64,000 nt of DNA from Tsukamurella sp. 1534 (GCF_000312385.1 NZ_HE997627.1:67911-131910), one strand, 5' to 3'; positions 9,012 to 19,300 are shown, counted from the stretch's first letter. Notes: generated from the sequence alone by a model not told the origin. Program-made: numbers and translations.

Positions 9012-9405
9012 GGTCCTCCGCGTCCATCGCGTCCACCTCGCCCTGCAGGGATTCCCAGTCGAGCATCGCGATGTCGAGCTGCTGCATGCCGAGCCCGGCG
9101 AGCACCCTGCGGGACGCGACGTTGGACCAGGCCGTCGAGGCGTAGACGCGGCCGGTGAGGCCGGCGGTGAAGGCGTGCGAGACGAGCGCCGCGGCCGCCT
9201 CGGCGCAGAACCCCCGTCGACGGTGCGCGGCGGCCACCGCATAGCTCAACTCCAGCCCCCGGGCCCGGCTGTGCCGCGAGGCGCGCAGGGCGATCCTTCC
9301 CAGCGTGCGGCGGCTGTGCCGGTCGATGATGTGGAACCGGCCGTCCGAGGCGGGGGACAGGTGCAGGCGTGCGGTCTCGATGTGCACGTCCAACTCGCCC
9401 CTCAC
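8923..9405 (-). CDS. GNAT-family N-acetyltransferase (RimJ/RimL type)
   Basis: About 160 residues. The GNAT core shows the acetyl-CoA loop as AAAHRRRGFCAEAAAALVSHAF and the following ASTAWSNVASRRVLAGLGM, typical of the RimJ/RimL subgroup that acetylates protein N-termini or small amines. Target unknown. Start is uncertain: GTG 9405, TTG 9393 (GAGG in front) or GTG 9387, all in frame. TATCGT eight bases before 9405 could be the -10 of a leaderless transcript. Its 3' end runs 89 bases into the end of the EamA gene on the other strand. Confidence 0.8.
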   Translation of the reverse strand: MRGELDVHIETARLHLSPASDGRFHIIDRHSRRTLGRIALRASRHSRARGLELSYAVAAAHRRRGFCAEAAAALVSHAFTAGLTGRVYASTAWSNVASRRVLAGLGMQQLDIAMLDWESLQGEVDAMDAEDLTPYARVEYEIHREDWLALRTPSTAARPA

Positions 9406-9498
9406 GACGGTTGACGATATCTGGTGTCCGGCGGTTGCCGGCGGACTTCCGGCGGGTGTCGCGACGATGGCGTCGCAATGGCTGCCATACTGTCCGGC

Positions 9499-10371
9499 GT
9501 GACGTACCGAATCGCACTTGCCACCTCCGCGGCCCAGCCGGAACTCGACGACCGCGGCCAGGAGATCCTGTCCGCGTTGCGTTCCGCGGGCCACGAGGCC
9601 GAGGCCGCCGTGTGGACCGACGGGGCCGTCGACTGGGAGCAGTACGACGCCGTCGTGGTCGTCGGCGCATGGGATTACGCGCAGCGCTACGACGATTTCC
9701 TCGGGTGGGCGTGGCGCGTGGCCGCGCAGTCGCTGGTGCTCAACCCGGAGCCTCTGGTCCGCTGGTACGCCGACAAGCGGTACCTCCGCGACTACGAGTC
9801 CGAGGGCCTGCCGATCGTGCCGACGCAGTTCATCACCGTCCACGACGCGACGCTCGATCACGACTACCTGGGTACCGACCACGTGGTGCGGCCGTCGATC
9901 AGCGGCGGCCTGGCGGAGGCGTTCCGTTTCGGGCCGGGCGACGACGAGGCGAGTCGCGCCAAGCTCGAGGAGATCAAGGCCGCGGGCAACACGGTGATGG
10001 TCTCGCCGTACTCGGTCGAGGCCGGCGGCGTCTCGCTGGTGTACATCGGCGGCGAGTTCAGCCACGCCTTCGGTCGCGACCTCGCCGCGGAGATCAACGC
10101 CGATCCGGCCGAGGGCCGCCCCACCGAGGTCCTCGTCGACGCGGAGCCGACCGCCGCCGAGCGGGAACTGGCCGATGCCGCCCTCAAGCCGATCGATCCG
10201 TCGAATCCGCCGCTCTACGTGCGCGTGGACCTGGTCCGCGCGTCCGGCGGCGATCCGGTGATCCTGGAGGTCCAGGTGGTCCAGCCGGATCTGCACCTGG
10301 AGCGCCTCGGCGACGGCGCGAAGGAGTTCGCCGCGAAGGTCCTCGACCGCGTCGCCGCGTCGAAGGCCTGA
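9499..10371 (+). CDS. ATP-grasp domain protein
   Basis: 290 residues. The first third is a pre-ATP-grasp alpha/beta part (DYDAVVVVGAWDYAQRYDDF region). The ATP-grasp part has DKRYLRDYESEGLPIVPT, the lysine-type DHVVRPSISGG strand, and the Mg/ATP end LYVRVDLVRASG...VILEVQVVQPDL, like glutathione-synthetase-related actinobacterial proteins. It should join a carboxylate to an amine or thiol using ATP; substrates unknown. I chose GTG 9499 because conserved sequence begins there; a CATACT -10 at about 9485-9490 suggests a leaderless mRNA. A strong hairpin follows the stop. Confidence 0.75.
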   Translation: MTYRIALATSAAQPELDDRGQEILSALRSAGHEAEAAVWTDGAVDWEQYDAVVVVGAWDYAQRYDDFLGWAWRVAAQSLVLNPEPLVRWYADKRYLRDYESEGLPIVPTQFITVHDATLDHDYLGTDHVVRPSISGGLAEAFRFGPGDDEASRAKLEEIKAAGNTVMVSPYSVEAGGVSLVYIGGEFSHAFGRDLAAEINADPAEGRPTEVLVDAEPTAAERELADAALKPIDPSNPPLYVRVDLVRASGGDPVILEVQVVQPDLHLERLGDGAKEFAAKVLDRVAASKA

Positions 10372-10389
10372 CCCGCAACAGACACCGTC

Positions 10390-10424
10390 GAAGCCCCCGT
10401 CCGGAACCTCCGGGCGGGGGCTTC
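10390..10424 (+). terminator. Terminator after the ATP-grasp gene
   Basis: GAAGCCCCCG (10390-10399) pairs with CGGGGGCTTC (10415-10424), with an inner CCGG/CCGG pairing. It lies 18 bases after the stop codon. Confidence 0.75.
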
Positions 10425-10544
10425 GTCGTGTCCGCGGCGCGCGAATTCCCTAGCGGGAGAGCGTCTCCCCAGAGGTGCGGGTTCTCCCTATGACCGCGAC
10501 GCTAGGGGGAGTGCTAGGGGGAACCCGGGGGCGGGCTGAAGGGG

Positions 10545-10573
10545 TTGCCAGAAGAACTATCGCGATATATCGT
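10545..10573 (+). promoter_or_regulatory. padR promoter with overlapping palindromic operator
   Basis: TTGCCA (10545-10550), 17 bases, TATCGT (10568-10573). The spacer and -10 hold two overlapping palindromes, TATCGCGATA (10558-10567) and CGATATATCG (10563-10572). An AT-rich dyad placed like this is typical of PadR autoregulation. Confidence 0.6.
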
Positions 10574-10624
10574 GAACGCATCGGGTGACGGAACATGTCG
10601 CCCCCTACCGAAAGGAGTGCCACC

Positions 10625-11374
10625 ATGCGACGGCACATTCACGATGAGAGCTTCGACGCCTGCTTCCGGCAGGGCGGTTTCCCTCCCGGGTTCGACGGTG
10701 ACGGCGGCCGCGGTCGCGGACGGGGCCGCGGTTTCGGCCCCGGCGGCCCCGGCGGGCCCGGATTCGGTCCGGGCTTCGGACCGGGTGGCCCCGGCGGCCC
10801 CGGCGGGCCGGGTCGCCCCGGTTTCCCGGGCGATGACTTCGGCCATCACGGCCGGCGCGGCCGTGGCCGCGGGCGCCGCGGGGTCCAGCGCGGCGACGTC
10901 CGGATCGCGGTGCTCAAGCTGCTCGAGGCGCAGCCCATGCACGGCTACCAGATCGTCTCGTCGATCGAGGAGCGCACGGCCGGGGCGTGGAAGCCCAGCC
11001 CGGGCGCGATCTACCCCACGCTCAGCCAGCTCGAGGACGAGGGGCTGATCACCATCGAGCGGGAGAACGGCCGCAAAGTCGCCACGCTCACCGACGCGGG
11101 ACGCGAGTACATCGCCGAATCCCTCACGGACACCGACCCGTTCGCCGGATTCGACGGGGGATCCGCGGAACGCGGGCACCTCCGCGACACCCTTCGCGAG
11201 CTGCACGAGGTCACCCGCAGGGTGGGCCGCACCGGCACCGGCGAGCAGATCGCCGCGGTCGACACGATCCTCGGCGACGCGATCAAGCAGGTCTACCTGC
11301 TGCTGGCCGGCGTCGACCGCACGCCGCCGACCGCTAGCGCGGCGGATCCGGAGCAGGAGCCGGACGAGCAGTAG
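10625..11374 (+). CDS. PadR-family regulator with Gly/Pro/Arg-rich N-terminal arm
   Basis: 249 residues. Residues about 15-95 are a low-complexity arm of RGRGRG and GPGGPGGPG repeats. The PadR winged helix then covers about 95-175 (RIAVLKLLEAQPMHGYQIVS, GAIYPTLSQLEDEGLI, AGREYIAE), and a C-terminal dimerisation helix follows. AAAGGAG eight bases before ATG 10625 supports the start. The overlapping promoter palindromes suggest self-repression. PadR genes often sit beside the transporter they control, but here the next gene downstream, modC, is convergent and overlaps by 41 bases. The arm may bind nucleic acid or metal (inference). Confidence 0.85.
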   Translation: MRRHIHDESFDACFRQGGFPPGFDGDGGRGRGRGRGFGPGGPGGPGFGPGFGPGGPGGPGGPGRPGFPGDDFGHHGRRGRGRGRRGVQRGDVRIAVLKLLEAQPMHGYQIVSSIEERTAGAWKPSPGAIYPTLSQLEDEGLITIERENGRKVATLTDAGREYIAESLTDTDPFAGFDGGSAERGHLRDTLRELHEVTRRVGRTGTGEQIAAVDTILGDAIKQVYLLLAGVDRTPPTASAADPEQEPDEQ

Positions 11375-12380
11375 CAACCCGCCGGGCCCGCGCCCGGTCC
11401 GGGCGCAGCAGCACGGCGTCGCCGGGGCACAGGTCCCGGTGCCGCGCGGCGGGCAGTTCGGCCACCACCGAGGAGGGCCCGCCGCCCTCGGGCACGACGA
11501 CGGTGCTGGTCACCCGGCACCGTCCGCCCGCCACGGTCACCTCGACGACGGTGCCGGCCAACCCGGCACCGTCGTCCGGCCCGTCCGGGGCCGAGCCCGC
11601 CACCGCGAGTTCCACCTCGTCGGGCCCGAACACCCACATCCCACCGTCGCCGTCCGGCAGCAGGTTCATGCCCGCCAGCCGGGCGGCGAACGGCGTTGTG
11701 GGGGAGAGGAGTACGTCGGCCGCGGCCCGGTGATCGGTGATCCGACCCGATTCGAGTACCGCGGCCTCGTCGGCGAGCGCCACCACATCGGCCGGGTCGT
11801 GCGTGATGAGCAGGCACGTGCGACCCGCGAGTAACTCCCGCAGCAGCCCCCGCACCTCGGCCCGCGCAGAGACGTCGAGCGCCGACAGCGGTTCGTCGAG
11901 GACGAGCACCTGCGGTTCCGCCGCCAGGGCCCGCGCGAGCGCGACCCGCTGCGCCTGGCCTCCGCTCAGCGCGTCCGGGCGCCTGTCCGCCAGGTCGGCG
12001 GCGCCCACCGCGTCCAGCCAGCGGTCGGCCGCGGCCCCCGCCGCCCGACGGTCCGCCCCGGCGCTGCGCGGCGCGAAGGCGACGTTCGCGCGTACCCCGA
12101 GGTGCGGGAACAGCCTCGTCGACTGGCCCAGCAGCGCCACGCGGCGACGGTGCGCGGGCACCCACGCGGACTCCGCCGCCCCGGCAGCGAACACCGTTTC
12201 CCCTGCCACCGCGATCCGTCCCGCGTCCGGGCGCACGAGTCCGGCGACGGCATCGGCCACCGTCGACTTGCCCGCGCCGTTGGGGCCCAGCAGCGCGACA
12301 GTGGAGCCCGCGACCACGGCGAGGTCCACGTCCACGCCCCGCCCCGCAACGGTGGCGCGCACCGCGAGGCCCGGGGTCAC
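11334..12380 (-). CDS. modC: Molybdate ABC transporter ATP-binding protein ModC
   Basis: 348 residues. Walker [18 protein letters not shown] near 33-48, signature [18 protein letters not shown] with Walker [13 protein letters not shown] near 130-165, and His-loop [11 protein letters not shown]. The C-terminal 110 residues hold a TOBE/MOP-like segment that in this family binds oxyanion and tunes transport. It powers uptake of molybdate (or tungstate) for molybdopterin enzymes. The start at GTG 12380 overlaps the modB stop as GTGA; GTG 12389 is possible. The 3' end overlaps the padR 3' end. Confidence 0.9.
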   Translation of the reverse strand: MTPGLAVRATVAGRGVDVDLAVVAGSTVALLGPNGAGKSTVADAVAGLVRPDAGRIAVAGETVFAAGAAESAWVPAHRRRVALLGQSTRLFPHLGVRANVAFAPRSAGADRRAAGAAADRWLDAVGAADLADRRPDALSGGQAQRVALARALAAEPQVLVLDEPLSALDVSARAEVRGLLRELLAGRTCLLITHDPADVVALADEAAVLESGRITDHRAAADVLLSPTTPFAARLAGMNLLPDGDGGMWVFGPDEVELAVAGSAPDGPDDGAGLAGTVVEVTVAGGRCRVTSTVVVPEGGGPSSVVAELPAARHRDLCPGDAVLLRPDRARARRVATARPAPAPDPPR

Positions 12381-13150
12381 CGGCGCCACGACCGCACCCC
12401 GTACACCCCGGAGACGATGACTGCGGCCACCGCGAGCAGCACCAGCGAGAGCGCCACGGCGGCCTGCGGATCCGTCTCGTTGCGCAGGTAGATCTCCAGG
12501 GGCAGCGTGCGCGTCGTCCCGGCCAGCGAACCGGCGAAGGTGAGTGTGGCACCGAATTCGCCGAGCGCCCGCGCGAAGGTCAGCACCACCCCCGATGCGA
12601 TCGAGGGCAGCACGAGCGGCAGGGTGACCCGCCGCAGCACGGTTCCGGGCGACGCGCCCAGCGTCGCCGCTGTCCGTTCGTGGTCGGTGCCCAGCGAGCG
12701 CAGTGCGCCCTCGACGGCGAGCACGAGGAAGGGGAGCGCCACGAAGGCCTGCGCCAGCACCACCGCGGTGGTGGTGAAGGCGATGTGCTCGCCGATGCCG
12801 CCGAACCGGCCGATGAGACCGCGCCTCCCGAACGCGTACAGCAGGGCGATGCCTCCCACGACGGGCGGCAGCACGAGGGGCAGCAGCACCAGCGGCCGGA
12901 GGAGCCCCACGGCCCGCGACGTGCCGCGGGCGAGCACCACCCCGAGGGGCACCCCGAGTACGAGGCACAGGAGGGTGGCGGCGACCGAGGTCTGCAGCGA
13001 CAGCACGAGCGCGTCCGTCGCGCCGGGGGACGTGATCAGCTCGCCGAACCGTGGCCAGTCGACGTTCGCGATGATCGCCACCAGCGGGATCAGCACGAAC
13101 GCCGCGCCGGCGGCGGCGGGCAGCAGGGTCCAGCGCGGGATCGGCGTCAC
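12377..13150 (-). CDS. modB: Molybdate ABC transporter permease ModB
   Basis: 257 residues with about six membrane helices and the binding-protein-dependent permease EAA region, here [22 protein letters not shown], which docks on ModC. The early [20 protein letters not shown] stretch is characteristic of ModB/CysT permeases. It forms the membrane channel for molybdate. GTG 13150 overlaps the modA stop (GTGA), and its own stop overlaps the modC start, so all three proteins are translationally coupled. Confidence 0.9.
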   Translation of the reverse strand: MTPIPRWTLLPAAAGAAFVLIPLVAIIANVDWPRFGELITSPGATDALVLSLQTSVAATLLCLVLGVPLGVVLARGTSRAVGLLRPLVLLPLVLPPVVGGIALLYAFGRRGLIGRFGGIGEHIAFTTTAVVLAQAFVALPFLVLAVEGALRSLGTDHERTAATLGASPGTVLRRVTLPLVLPSIASGVVLTFARALGEFGATLTFAGSLAGTTRTLPLEIYLRNETDPQAAVALSLVLLAVAAVIVSGVYGVRSWRR

Positions 13151-13920
13151 GGCGCCCCGAAGCCGGCGTCCGCGAGTGCGGCCCGGCCCTGCGGACCGCG
13201 GACGAAGTCGACGAACGCGCGCGCTCCGGCGGGGTTCCTCGCAGCGGCGAGCGGCGCGATCGGATAGACGTTGACCGCCCTCGCGGCCTCGGGGAAGTCG
13301 ACCGACGCGACGGCCCCGTTCGCGCCCTCGACGTCGGTCCGGTAGACGAGGCCCGCGTCGGCCTGCCCGTGCCGCACCTTGGCGAGCACCCCGGAGACGG
13401 AGTCCTCCTCGCTCGCCGGGCGCAGGGTGACGCCCGCGGCGGCGGTGACCTTCGCGGTGGCCGCGCCGCACGGAACCGGTGCCGCGCACACGACCATGGT
13501 GCGGCCCGGCTTCGCGAGATCGGCGAGTCCGGTGATCCGCTCGGGGTTCCCGGCGGCCGTGGCGATGGTCAGCGTGTTGGTGGCGAACGGCTGCGCCTCG
13601 CCCACCAGCGAGGCGCCCCGGGCGCGGTCCATGGTCGGCGTGTCGGCGGTGGCGAACACGTCCGCCGGCGCGCCCTGGGTGAGTTGCGTGAGCAGGCCGG
13701 AGGACCCGCCGAACGAGAACTTCACGGTGGCCCCGGGGTGCTCGGCGGAGAACGCGGCGCCGAGCTTCTCGAACGTCGCCTGCAGGCTGGCCGCCGCGTA
13801 CACCGTGACCGTGCCCGACGGGGCGCCCGAGGACGACGCCGCCGGCTGCTCGGTGGACGTGCCGCAGGCGGCGAGCGACGCACCGAGCACGACGGTGGTC
13901 AGCAGGCGTGTGGTGCGCAT
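13147..13920 (-). CDS. modA: Molybdate-binding lipoprotein ModA
   Basis: 257 residues. A signal peptide ends in the lipobox SLAACG with Cys at about 19, so the protein is a lipid-anchored periplasmic/surface receptor. The mature part begins [20 protein letters not shown] and contains [20 protein letters not shown], the oxyanion-binding serines of the ModA family, then [11 protein letters not shown]. It captures molybdate and delivers it to ModB. First gene of modABC; the 50-base gap to the divergent thioesterase gene must hold both promoters. Confidence 0.92.
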   Translation of the reverse strand: MRTTRLLTTVVLGASLAACGTSTEQPAASSSGAPSGTVTVYAAASLQATFEKLGAAFSAEHPGATVKFSFGGSSGLLTQLTQGAPADVFATADTPTMDRARGASLVGEAQPFATNTLTIATAAGNPERITGLADLAKPGRTMVVCAAPVPCGAATAKVTAAAGVTLRPASEEDSVSGVLAKVRHGQADAGLVYRTDVEGANGAVASVDFPEAARAVNVYPIAPLAAARNPAGARAFVDFVRGPQGRAALADAGFGAP

Positions 13921-13970
13921 CGCAGCTCCCGGTGCAGGCGGTTCGAAGGGGCGTGGTCGACAATATCTGC

Positions 13971-14411
13971 ATGGTTGATCACGAGGTGAAGGTCCCGCTG
14001 CGCTGGTCGGACATGGACGCGTTGCAGCACATCAACAACGTGGCGACGATGCGTCTGCTGGAGGAGGCGCGGATCCGCTTCATGGCCGAGCACGCCGACC
14101 GGCCGGGCGCGACCCGCGTATCGATGTTCGTGGCGCACCAGGAGATCGATTACGTGACGCCGCTGTTCTATTCGGCGGAACCGGTGCGGATCCTCATGCG
14201 GGTCACCAGGATCGGTGGTTCCGGTCTCGACATCGGCTACGAGGTGCTGGGGCACGACGGTGCGGTGGCCGCGCTCGCGGAGAGCTCGATGGTGGTGGTC
14301 GACGGTGACGGCCGCCCGTCGCCGATCCCGGCGGACCTGCGCGCAGTGCTCGACGGCCTGGCCGGTGATCCGGTGCCGTTCCGCCGTCGTCGCGAGGACG
14401 CCCGGGTCTAG
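13971..14411 (+). CDS. Acyl-CoA thioesterase (4-hydroxybenzoyl-CoA thioesterase type hotdog)
   Basis: 146 residues. The N-terminus [20 protein letters not shown] carries the Asp and the HxNN of the YbgC/4HBT active site, followed by a helix [10 protein letters not shown] and the sheet region [20 protein letters not shown]. It should cleave acyl-CoA thioesters in the cytoplasm; it resembles the Rv2475c group. ATG 13971 is chosen because conserved sequence starts there; little space remains for a ribosome site. Its stop shares the CTAG with the stop of the convergent DUF1990 gene. Confidence 0.85.
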   Translation: MVDHEVKVPLRWSDMDALQHINNVATMRLLEEARIRFMAEHADRPGATRVSMFVAHQEIDYVTPLFYSAEPVRILMRVTRIGGSGLDIGYEVLGHDGAVAALAESSMVVVDGDGRPSPIPADLRAVLDGLAGDPVPFRRRREDARV

Positions 14412-14944
14412 CCGGGCGCGGTCGCCGCGTTCGCGGCGGCCGCGAGGTAGCGCCTGGTCACCGCCGCCTGCAGCAGTCTCCCGGCGGGTGCGCCCACCCG
14501 GGTGTACCAGCGCCCGGGGCGGGAGAAGGCCGCGACGACGGCGACCACCGCACCGTCGGGCCGCAGTTCGACGGAGAACAGCTCCTCTCCGCTCTCGGGG
14601 TGTCCGGGGAGGGTGCCGTACGCGAACCCGGCCCGACGGGGCCCGTCGAGGACGTACACCACCCGGCAGGGGATCCGGAGCGGGCCGAGGAACGGCGCGG
14701 ACGCGACGAGGACCGTCCCCTCCCGCGCCGACGGTGTGCTCGCCCGCACGCGCATCCCCGCGCCCCGCTGCATGCCGAATCCGAGGATGAACGCGCGGAC
14801 GGCCGCGAAGTCCTCGGGCCCGCGGCCCACGACCCGCTCCGCCCGCACGACGTGCGCGTCGCCGGGCATGCGGTGCCCGGGGCGGGTGGCGCCGACCTCG
14901 GAATAGGTGAACGGCGCCCGCTCCCAGCGCTCGAAATCCGTCAC
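14408..14944 (-). CDS. DUF1990 family protein
   Basis: 178 residues. The N-terminus TDFERWERAPFTYSEVGATR and the later FGYGTLPGHPESGEE-like segment (here FAYGTLPGHPESGEELFSVE) are the DUF1990 hallmarks. The fold is thought to be START/SRPBCC-like, with unknown ligand. Start GTG 14944, or GTG 14953 in the same frame. Convergent with the thioesterase gene (stops interlock at CTAG) and divergent from the SRPBCC gene. Confidence 0.85.
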   Translation of the reverse strand: MTDFERWERAPFTYSEVGATRPGHRMPGDAHVVRAERVVGRGPEDFAAVRAFILGFGMQRGAGMRVRASTPSAREGTVLVASAPFLGPLRIPCRVVYVLDGPRRAGFAYGTLPGHPESGEELFSVELRPDGAVVAVVAAFSRPGRWYTRVGAPAGRLLQAAVTRRYLAAAANAATAPG

Positions 14945-15034
14945 TCCCGTCACGCTACGCCGTCCGCGCCGCACCGGACCCGTGGACAACACGCTATGTT
15001 CGGAGCAATCATCCGCGCGTGAATGGAGTTGATC

Positions 15035-15469
15035 GTGGCGAAGGTCGAGAGCACCGTCGAGGTGTCTCTGAGCCCCGAAGAGGCCTGGGCGAAGGCCGCT
15101 GACCTGGACCTGCTGCCGGAGTGGGTGACGGTCCACGAGGCCTACCGCGGCCCGCTGCCCGAGGAGCTGAAGGCGGGCGTCACGGTGAGTTCCGTGGTCA
15201 AGGTCAAGGGCCTGCGGAACCGGGTCGACTGGACCATCGCCACCTACGACCCGCCGAAGAAGCTGGTCCTGGACGGGAAGGGCGCGGCGGGAACCAAGTA
15301 CAAGCTCACCGTGACCGTGGCACCGTCGGGTGCGGGGACGCGCATGTCGCTCCGGGCCGACCTCGGCGGCGCGCCGTTCTTCGGTCCGATCGGTTCGACC
15401 GTGGCGCGGGCCCTCAAGGGCGACATCGAGCAGTCTCTGGCGCAGTTCGAGAAGAAGTTCGCGGCGTAA
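15035..15469 (+). CDS. SRPBCC protein of the Rv0910 (putative toxin) family
   Basis: 144 residues, one SRPBCC/START-like domain. It follows Rv0910 along its length: LPEWVTVHEAYRGPLPEEL, VVKVKGLRNRVDWTI, and the C-terminal FFGPIGSTVARALKGDIEQS. Rv0910 is annotated as the toxin of a type II pair with Rv0909, but this fold normally binds hydrophobic ligands and the toxin role is not strong for distant members. No small antitoxin-like frame lies beside it. GTG 15035 is preferred (GGAG six bases upstream) over ATG 15023. Confidence 0.8.
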   Translation: MAKVESTVEVSLSPEEAWAKAADLDLLPEWVTVHEAYRGPLPEELKAGVTVSSVVKVKGLRNRVDWTIATYDPPKKLVLDGKGAAGTKYKLTVTVAPSGAGTRMSLRADLGGAPFFGPIGSTVARALKGDIEQSLAQFEKKFAA

Positions 15470-15497
15470 GCGCCCGGCCGGCGGCGAGGGGGTGGGA

Positions 15498-16304
15498 GTG
15501 GACATCACGGACCTGGTCGGGTCCGCCCTCAAACAGGGCATGGCCTGGGGCACGGACACCGTCCGGCAATGGCGCCGGCGCACGGGTTTCGACGGTCCGC
15601 GGCCCTGTGACGGCCTGATCCTGGACGTCGACGACACGCTCATCGACACCGAGTCCGCGATCCGGGCGGCCGCCCAGACCGCGGCGCTGGAGGTGTGGCC
15701 GCAGTCCACCACGGCCACCCGTGAGCGCTTCGCCGTCCTGTTCCACTCCGACCCGCACGGCTACTTCACCCGGTACACGGAGGGCCGGCTGCGGTTCCAC
15801 GAGATGCGGAAACTGCGGATCGCGGCGTCCGCCGCCGACGTGGGCCTGGTGTGGGAACCGCGGCGGTACCGCCGGTTCTGCAGCGCGTACGACCCGGCGT
15901 TCGCGTCGGCCCAGCGGTTCCACCCGGACGCCATGCCGGCGGTGGAGGCCGCGGAGCGCTGGGGCATCGCCGTGGTCCTGCTGACCAACTCCTCGAACCC
16001 GGCCACCCGGATGAAGCTGCAGGTGCTCGGGGTGTCGGAGCGCTTCCCGCACGTCGTGACCACGGACACCCTGGGCGTGGGCAAACCCGATCCGCGGGTC
16101 TTCGAGCACGCGTGCGGGCTGATCGGCGCCGCGCCGGAGCTGTGCGTCGCGGTGGGGGACAACTACCCGAACGACGTGGCGGCGGCGCGCGCGGCGGGGA
16201 TGCGCGCGCTGTGGCTCGACCGCACCGGGACGGGGGCGGGCGGCGAACCGCCGTCGATCCGCTCGCTGGACGAGCTGCCCGAGGCCCTGCGCGCCGCGCA
16301 GTGA
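15498..16304 (+). CDS. HAD-superfamily phosphatase
   Basis: 268 residues. HAD motif I is LILDVDDTLIDTES (nucleophile Asp at about 38), motif II LLTNSSNP, motif III Lys near LGVGKPDP, and motif IV VAVGDNYPNDVAAARAAGM. A helical cap lies between motifs I and II, so it is subfamily I, like phosphoglycolate phosphatase-type enzymes. It should dephosphorylate a small cytosolic metabolite. Start GTG 15498 has GAGG eight bases upstream; GTG 15492 is also in frame. It follows the SRPBCC gene by 28 bases and precedes recC by 52. Confidence 0.85.
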   Translation: MDITDLVGSALKQGMAWGTDTVRQWRRRTGFDGPRPCDGLILDVDDTLIDTESAIRAAAQTAALEVWPQSTTATRERFAVLFHSDPHGYFTRYTEGRLRFHEMRKLRIAASAADVGLVWEPRRYRRFCSAYDPAFASAQRFHPDAMPAVEAAERWGIAVVLLTNSSNPATRMKLQVLGVSERFPHVVTTDTLGVGKPDPRVFEHACGLIGAAPELCVAVGDNYPNDVAAARAAGMRALWLDRTGTGAGGEPPSIRSLDELPEALRAAQ

Positions 16305-16356
16305 CGGGACGGTGCCGCCGTCGGTGCCCGTCGGACCGACGTGTTAGACACGGTCC

Positions 16357-19300
16357 ATGCTGACCGTGCACCGCTCCGAGCGCGGCGACGTGCTCGTGGA
16401 CGCGCTCGCCGAGGTCCTCGCCGCGCCCGGCGCGGATCCCTTCGCCGCGGAGGTCGTCGCCGTGCCGGCCCGCGGCGTGGAGCGGTGGATCACGCAGCGT
16501 CTCGCGTCGAAGCTGGGCATCGCCGCCAACATCGTGTTCCCCACCCCGGCCTCGCTCGTCGCGGACGCGGTGTCCGCCGCCTCGGGGGTGGCCCTCGACG
16601 ACGATCCGTGGCGCGGCGAGCGACTCGTGTGGCTGGTTCTCGCGGCGATCGACGAGCTGGCGTTCGAGCCGGCCGGCGCGCTGTTGGGGCGGCACCTCGG
16701 CGTCACCCGTCCCGGCGGCTGGGCCGACCAGCCGGGCCACCGGCCGCGACGGCGCTATCCGACGGCCGAGCTCCTGGCAGGCCTGCTGCGCTCGTACGCG
16801 GCGAACCGGCCGGAGATGCTCGCGGATTGGGCCGCGGGCCGGGACACGGACGGGCTCGGCGGGGCGCTGCCGGAGGACCTGCTGTGGCAGGCCGAGCTGT
16901 ACCGGCGGGTCCGAAGGTTCGCCGGGACGCCCGGGCCCGCGGAGAGACTGGGCGACGCCTGCGCCGTGCTGCGCGCCGAGCCCGCGCTCCTGGACCTGCC
17001 CGCCCGGGTCTCGATCTACGGGCCCACCCGCCTTCCCACGGATCAGGCCGCCGTCCTCTCCGCGCTCGCGGCCGGGCGGGACGTCCACCTGTGGCTGCCG
17101 CACCCCAGCCCGGCGCTCTGGTCCCGGCAGGCCGCGTCCGACGGTGCCGCCCCCTCCGGTCCGGTACCGAGAGCCGTCCCGGTCGCGGGGCCGAACCCGT
17201 TGCTGGCGAGCCTCGGCCGCGAGGCCCGTGAGCTGCAGGCCCGCGTCGCGCCTCTCGCGGACGCCGACGAACACCACGCCGTGCCGCCGCGGCCCGAGAC
17301 GCTCCTGGGCAGGCTGCAGGTCGCGATCGCGCAGGACGCGCCGCTCACGCCCGGAGCCGTCCCGGACGGCACCATCGAGTTCCACGCCTGCCACGGACCG
17401 GCCCGGATGATCGAGGTGTTGCGGGAGCGGCTGGTGCGGTTGTTCGAGGACGACCCCACGCTGCAGCCGCGGGACGTGCTGGTCACGTGCCCGGACATCG
17501 AGACCCACGCCCCACTGATCCGGTCCGCGTTCGGGCAGGCCGTCGTCGGCGGGGAGGGCGAGGGCGGGGAGCAGGTGCACCCGGTGCAGCGGCTGCGCGT
17601 GCGGCTCGCGGACCGGTCCCTGCGGTTCACCAACCCGCTGCTCGACGCCCTGGTCACGGTGCTCGAACTGGCGGACGGCCGCGCGACGGTGGCGGAGGTG
17701 CTCGATCTCGCGGCCACCGATCCGGTACGCCGCCGGTTCCGGTTCAGCGACAACGACATCGAGCGCCTGCGCGAGTGGGCGGGACCGTCGGGTGCGCGAT
17801 GGGGGCTCGACGCGGCGGGCCGGGACCGGTACGGCCTCGGCGGATTCCCGCAGAACACCCTGGCCACCGCCCTGGACCGGATCGTGCTCGGCGTGGTGGC
17901 CGACGAGTCCGAGGGGGAGTGGCTGGGCCTCGGCCTCCCGCTGGACGACGTGGACTCCACGGACATCGACCTCGTGGGCAGGTTCGCCGAATTCCTCGGC
18001 GTGCTCACCCGCGCGACCGAGGACTGCCGCGGCCGCCGTCCCGCGGCGCAGTGGGCGGATGCCCTGCACCGGTTCACCGGCGATGTGGCCGCGGTGGCAC
18101 CCGCCGACGCGTGGCAGGTGACCCAGGCGGGCCGGGAGCTGGCCGCGGCGCTCCGCGGCGGCGACGACCGGGAGCTGACCCTTCCGGAGGTTCGGGCGAT
18201 GCTCGGCTCGCGGCTCTCCGCCAAGCCCACCCGGGCCAACTTCCGCACGGGCGAACTCACCGTGTGCACGCTGGTGCCGATGCGTTCGGTGCCGCACCGC
18301 GTGGTGGTGCTGCTGGGACTGGACGACGAGGTGTTCCCCCGCGCCACCCGGTACTCCGGTGACGACGTGCTCGGCCGGACGCCGTGCGTCGGCGAGCGGG
18401 ACCCCCGCGCGGAGGACCGGCAGCTGTTCCTCGACGCCGTCGACAGCGCCACCGACCGGCTGCTGGTCCTGTACACCGGTGCGGACCCGGTGAAGGGCAC
18501 GGTCCGGCCCCCCGCGGTGCCCGTGGCCGAACTGCGCGACGCGGCGCGGGCACTGCTCACAGACCCGGACGCCACCGGACTGGAGTTCCGGCACGCACTG
18601 CAGCCCTTCGACCCGGCGAACTTCGATCCGGCGCATTTCGGGACGGGGGCGCCGTTCTCGTTCGACCCGGCCGCGTACGCGGGCGCGGTCGCCGCCACAG
18701 GCACCCCGTCCCCGCCGGAGCCCTTCCTGGGTGCGCCGCTCCTCGCCGGTGCGGTCGAGGACGTGGATCTCGATGCGCTGCTGCGGTTCTGCGAGCATCC
18801 GGTCAAGGCGTTCCTGCGCCAGCGGCTCGGGTTCACGGTGCCCGAGGCGGACGAGGAACTGGCCGAGGCCCTCACGATCGCGCCGGACGGGCTGCAGAAG
18901 TGGGACATCGGCGAACGGATGCTGGCCTCAGCGCTCGCGGGCACGCCGCCCGACCGGTTCGCCGCCGCCGAGGTGCGCCGCGGCACGCTGCCGCCGTTCG
19001 CACTGGGATCGGCCGTCCTGGAGGACATCAGCGCCACGGTCGCCGAACTGGCCAGGGTGGCGCGGCCCCTCATGGAGGGCCCCGCCACCACCGTGGACGT
19101 CTCGGTGGACCTGGGGGAGGGACGCCGGCTCGTCGGATCGGTACCGTCGGTCCGGCCCGACGGGGTGGTGCGCGCCTCGTTCTCCCGGCTGGCGCCGAAA
19201 CACCGCGTGGCAGCATGGGTCTCGTTGCTGGCGCTCGCCGCGGGCGGGCGCGACGGCGCCGCGGCGGTGGCGATCGGGCGCGCCCGGTTCCGCGGTGTGC

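Noticed and set aside
10690-10870. A collagen-like surface protein
   Set aside because: The GPG repeats continue in frame into a clear PadR DNA-binding domain and there is no signal peptide.
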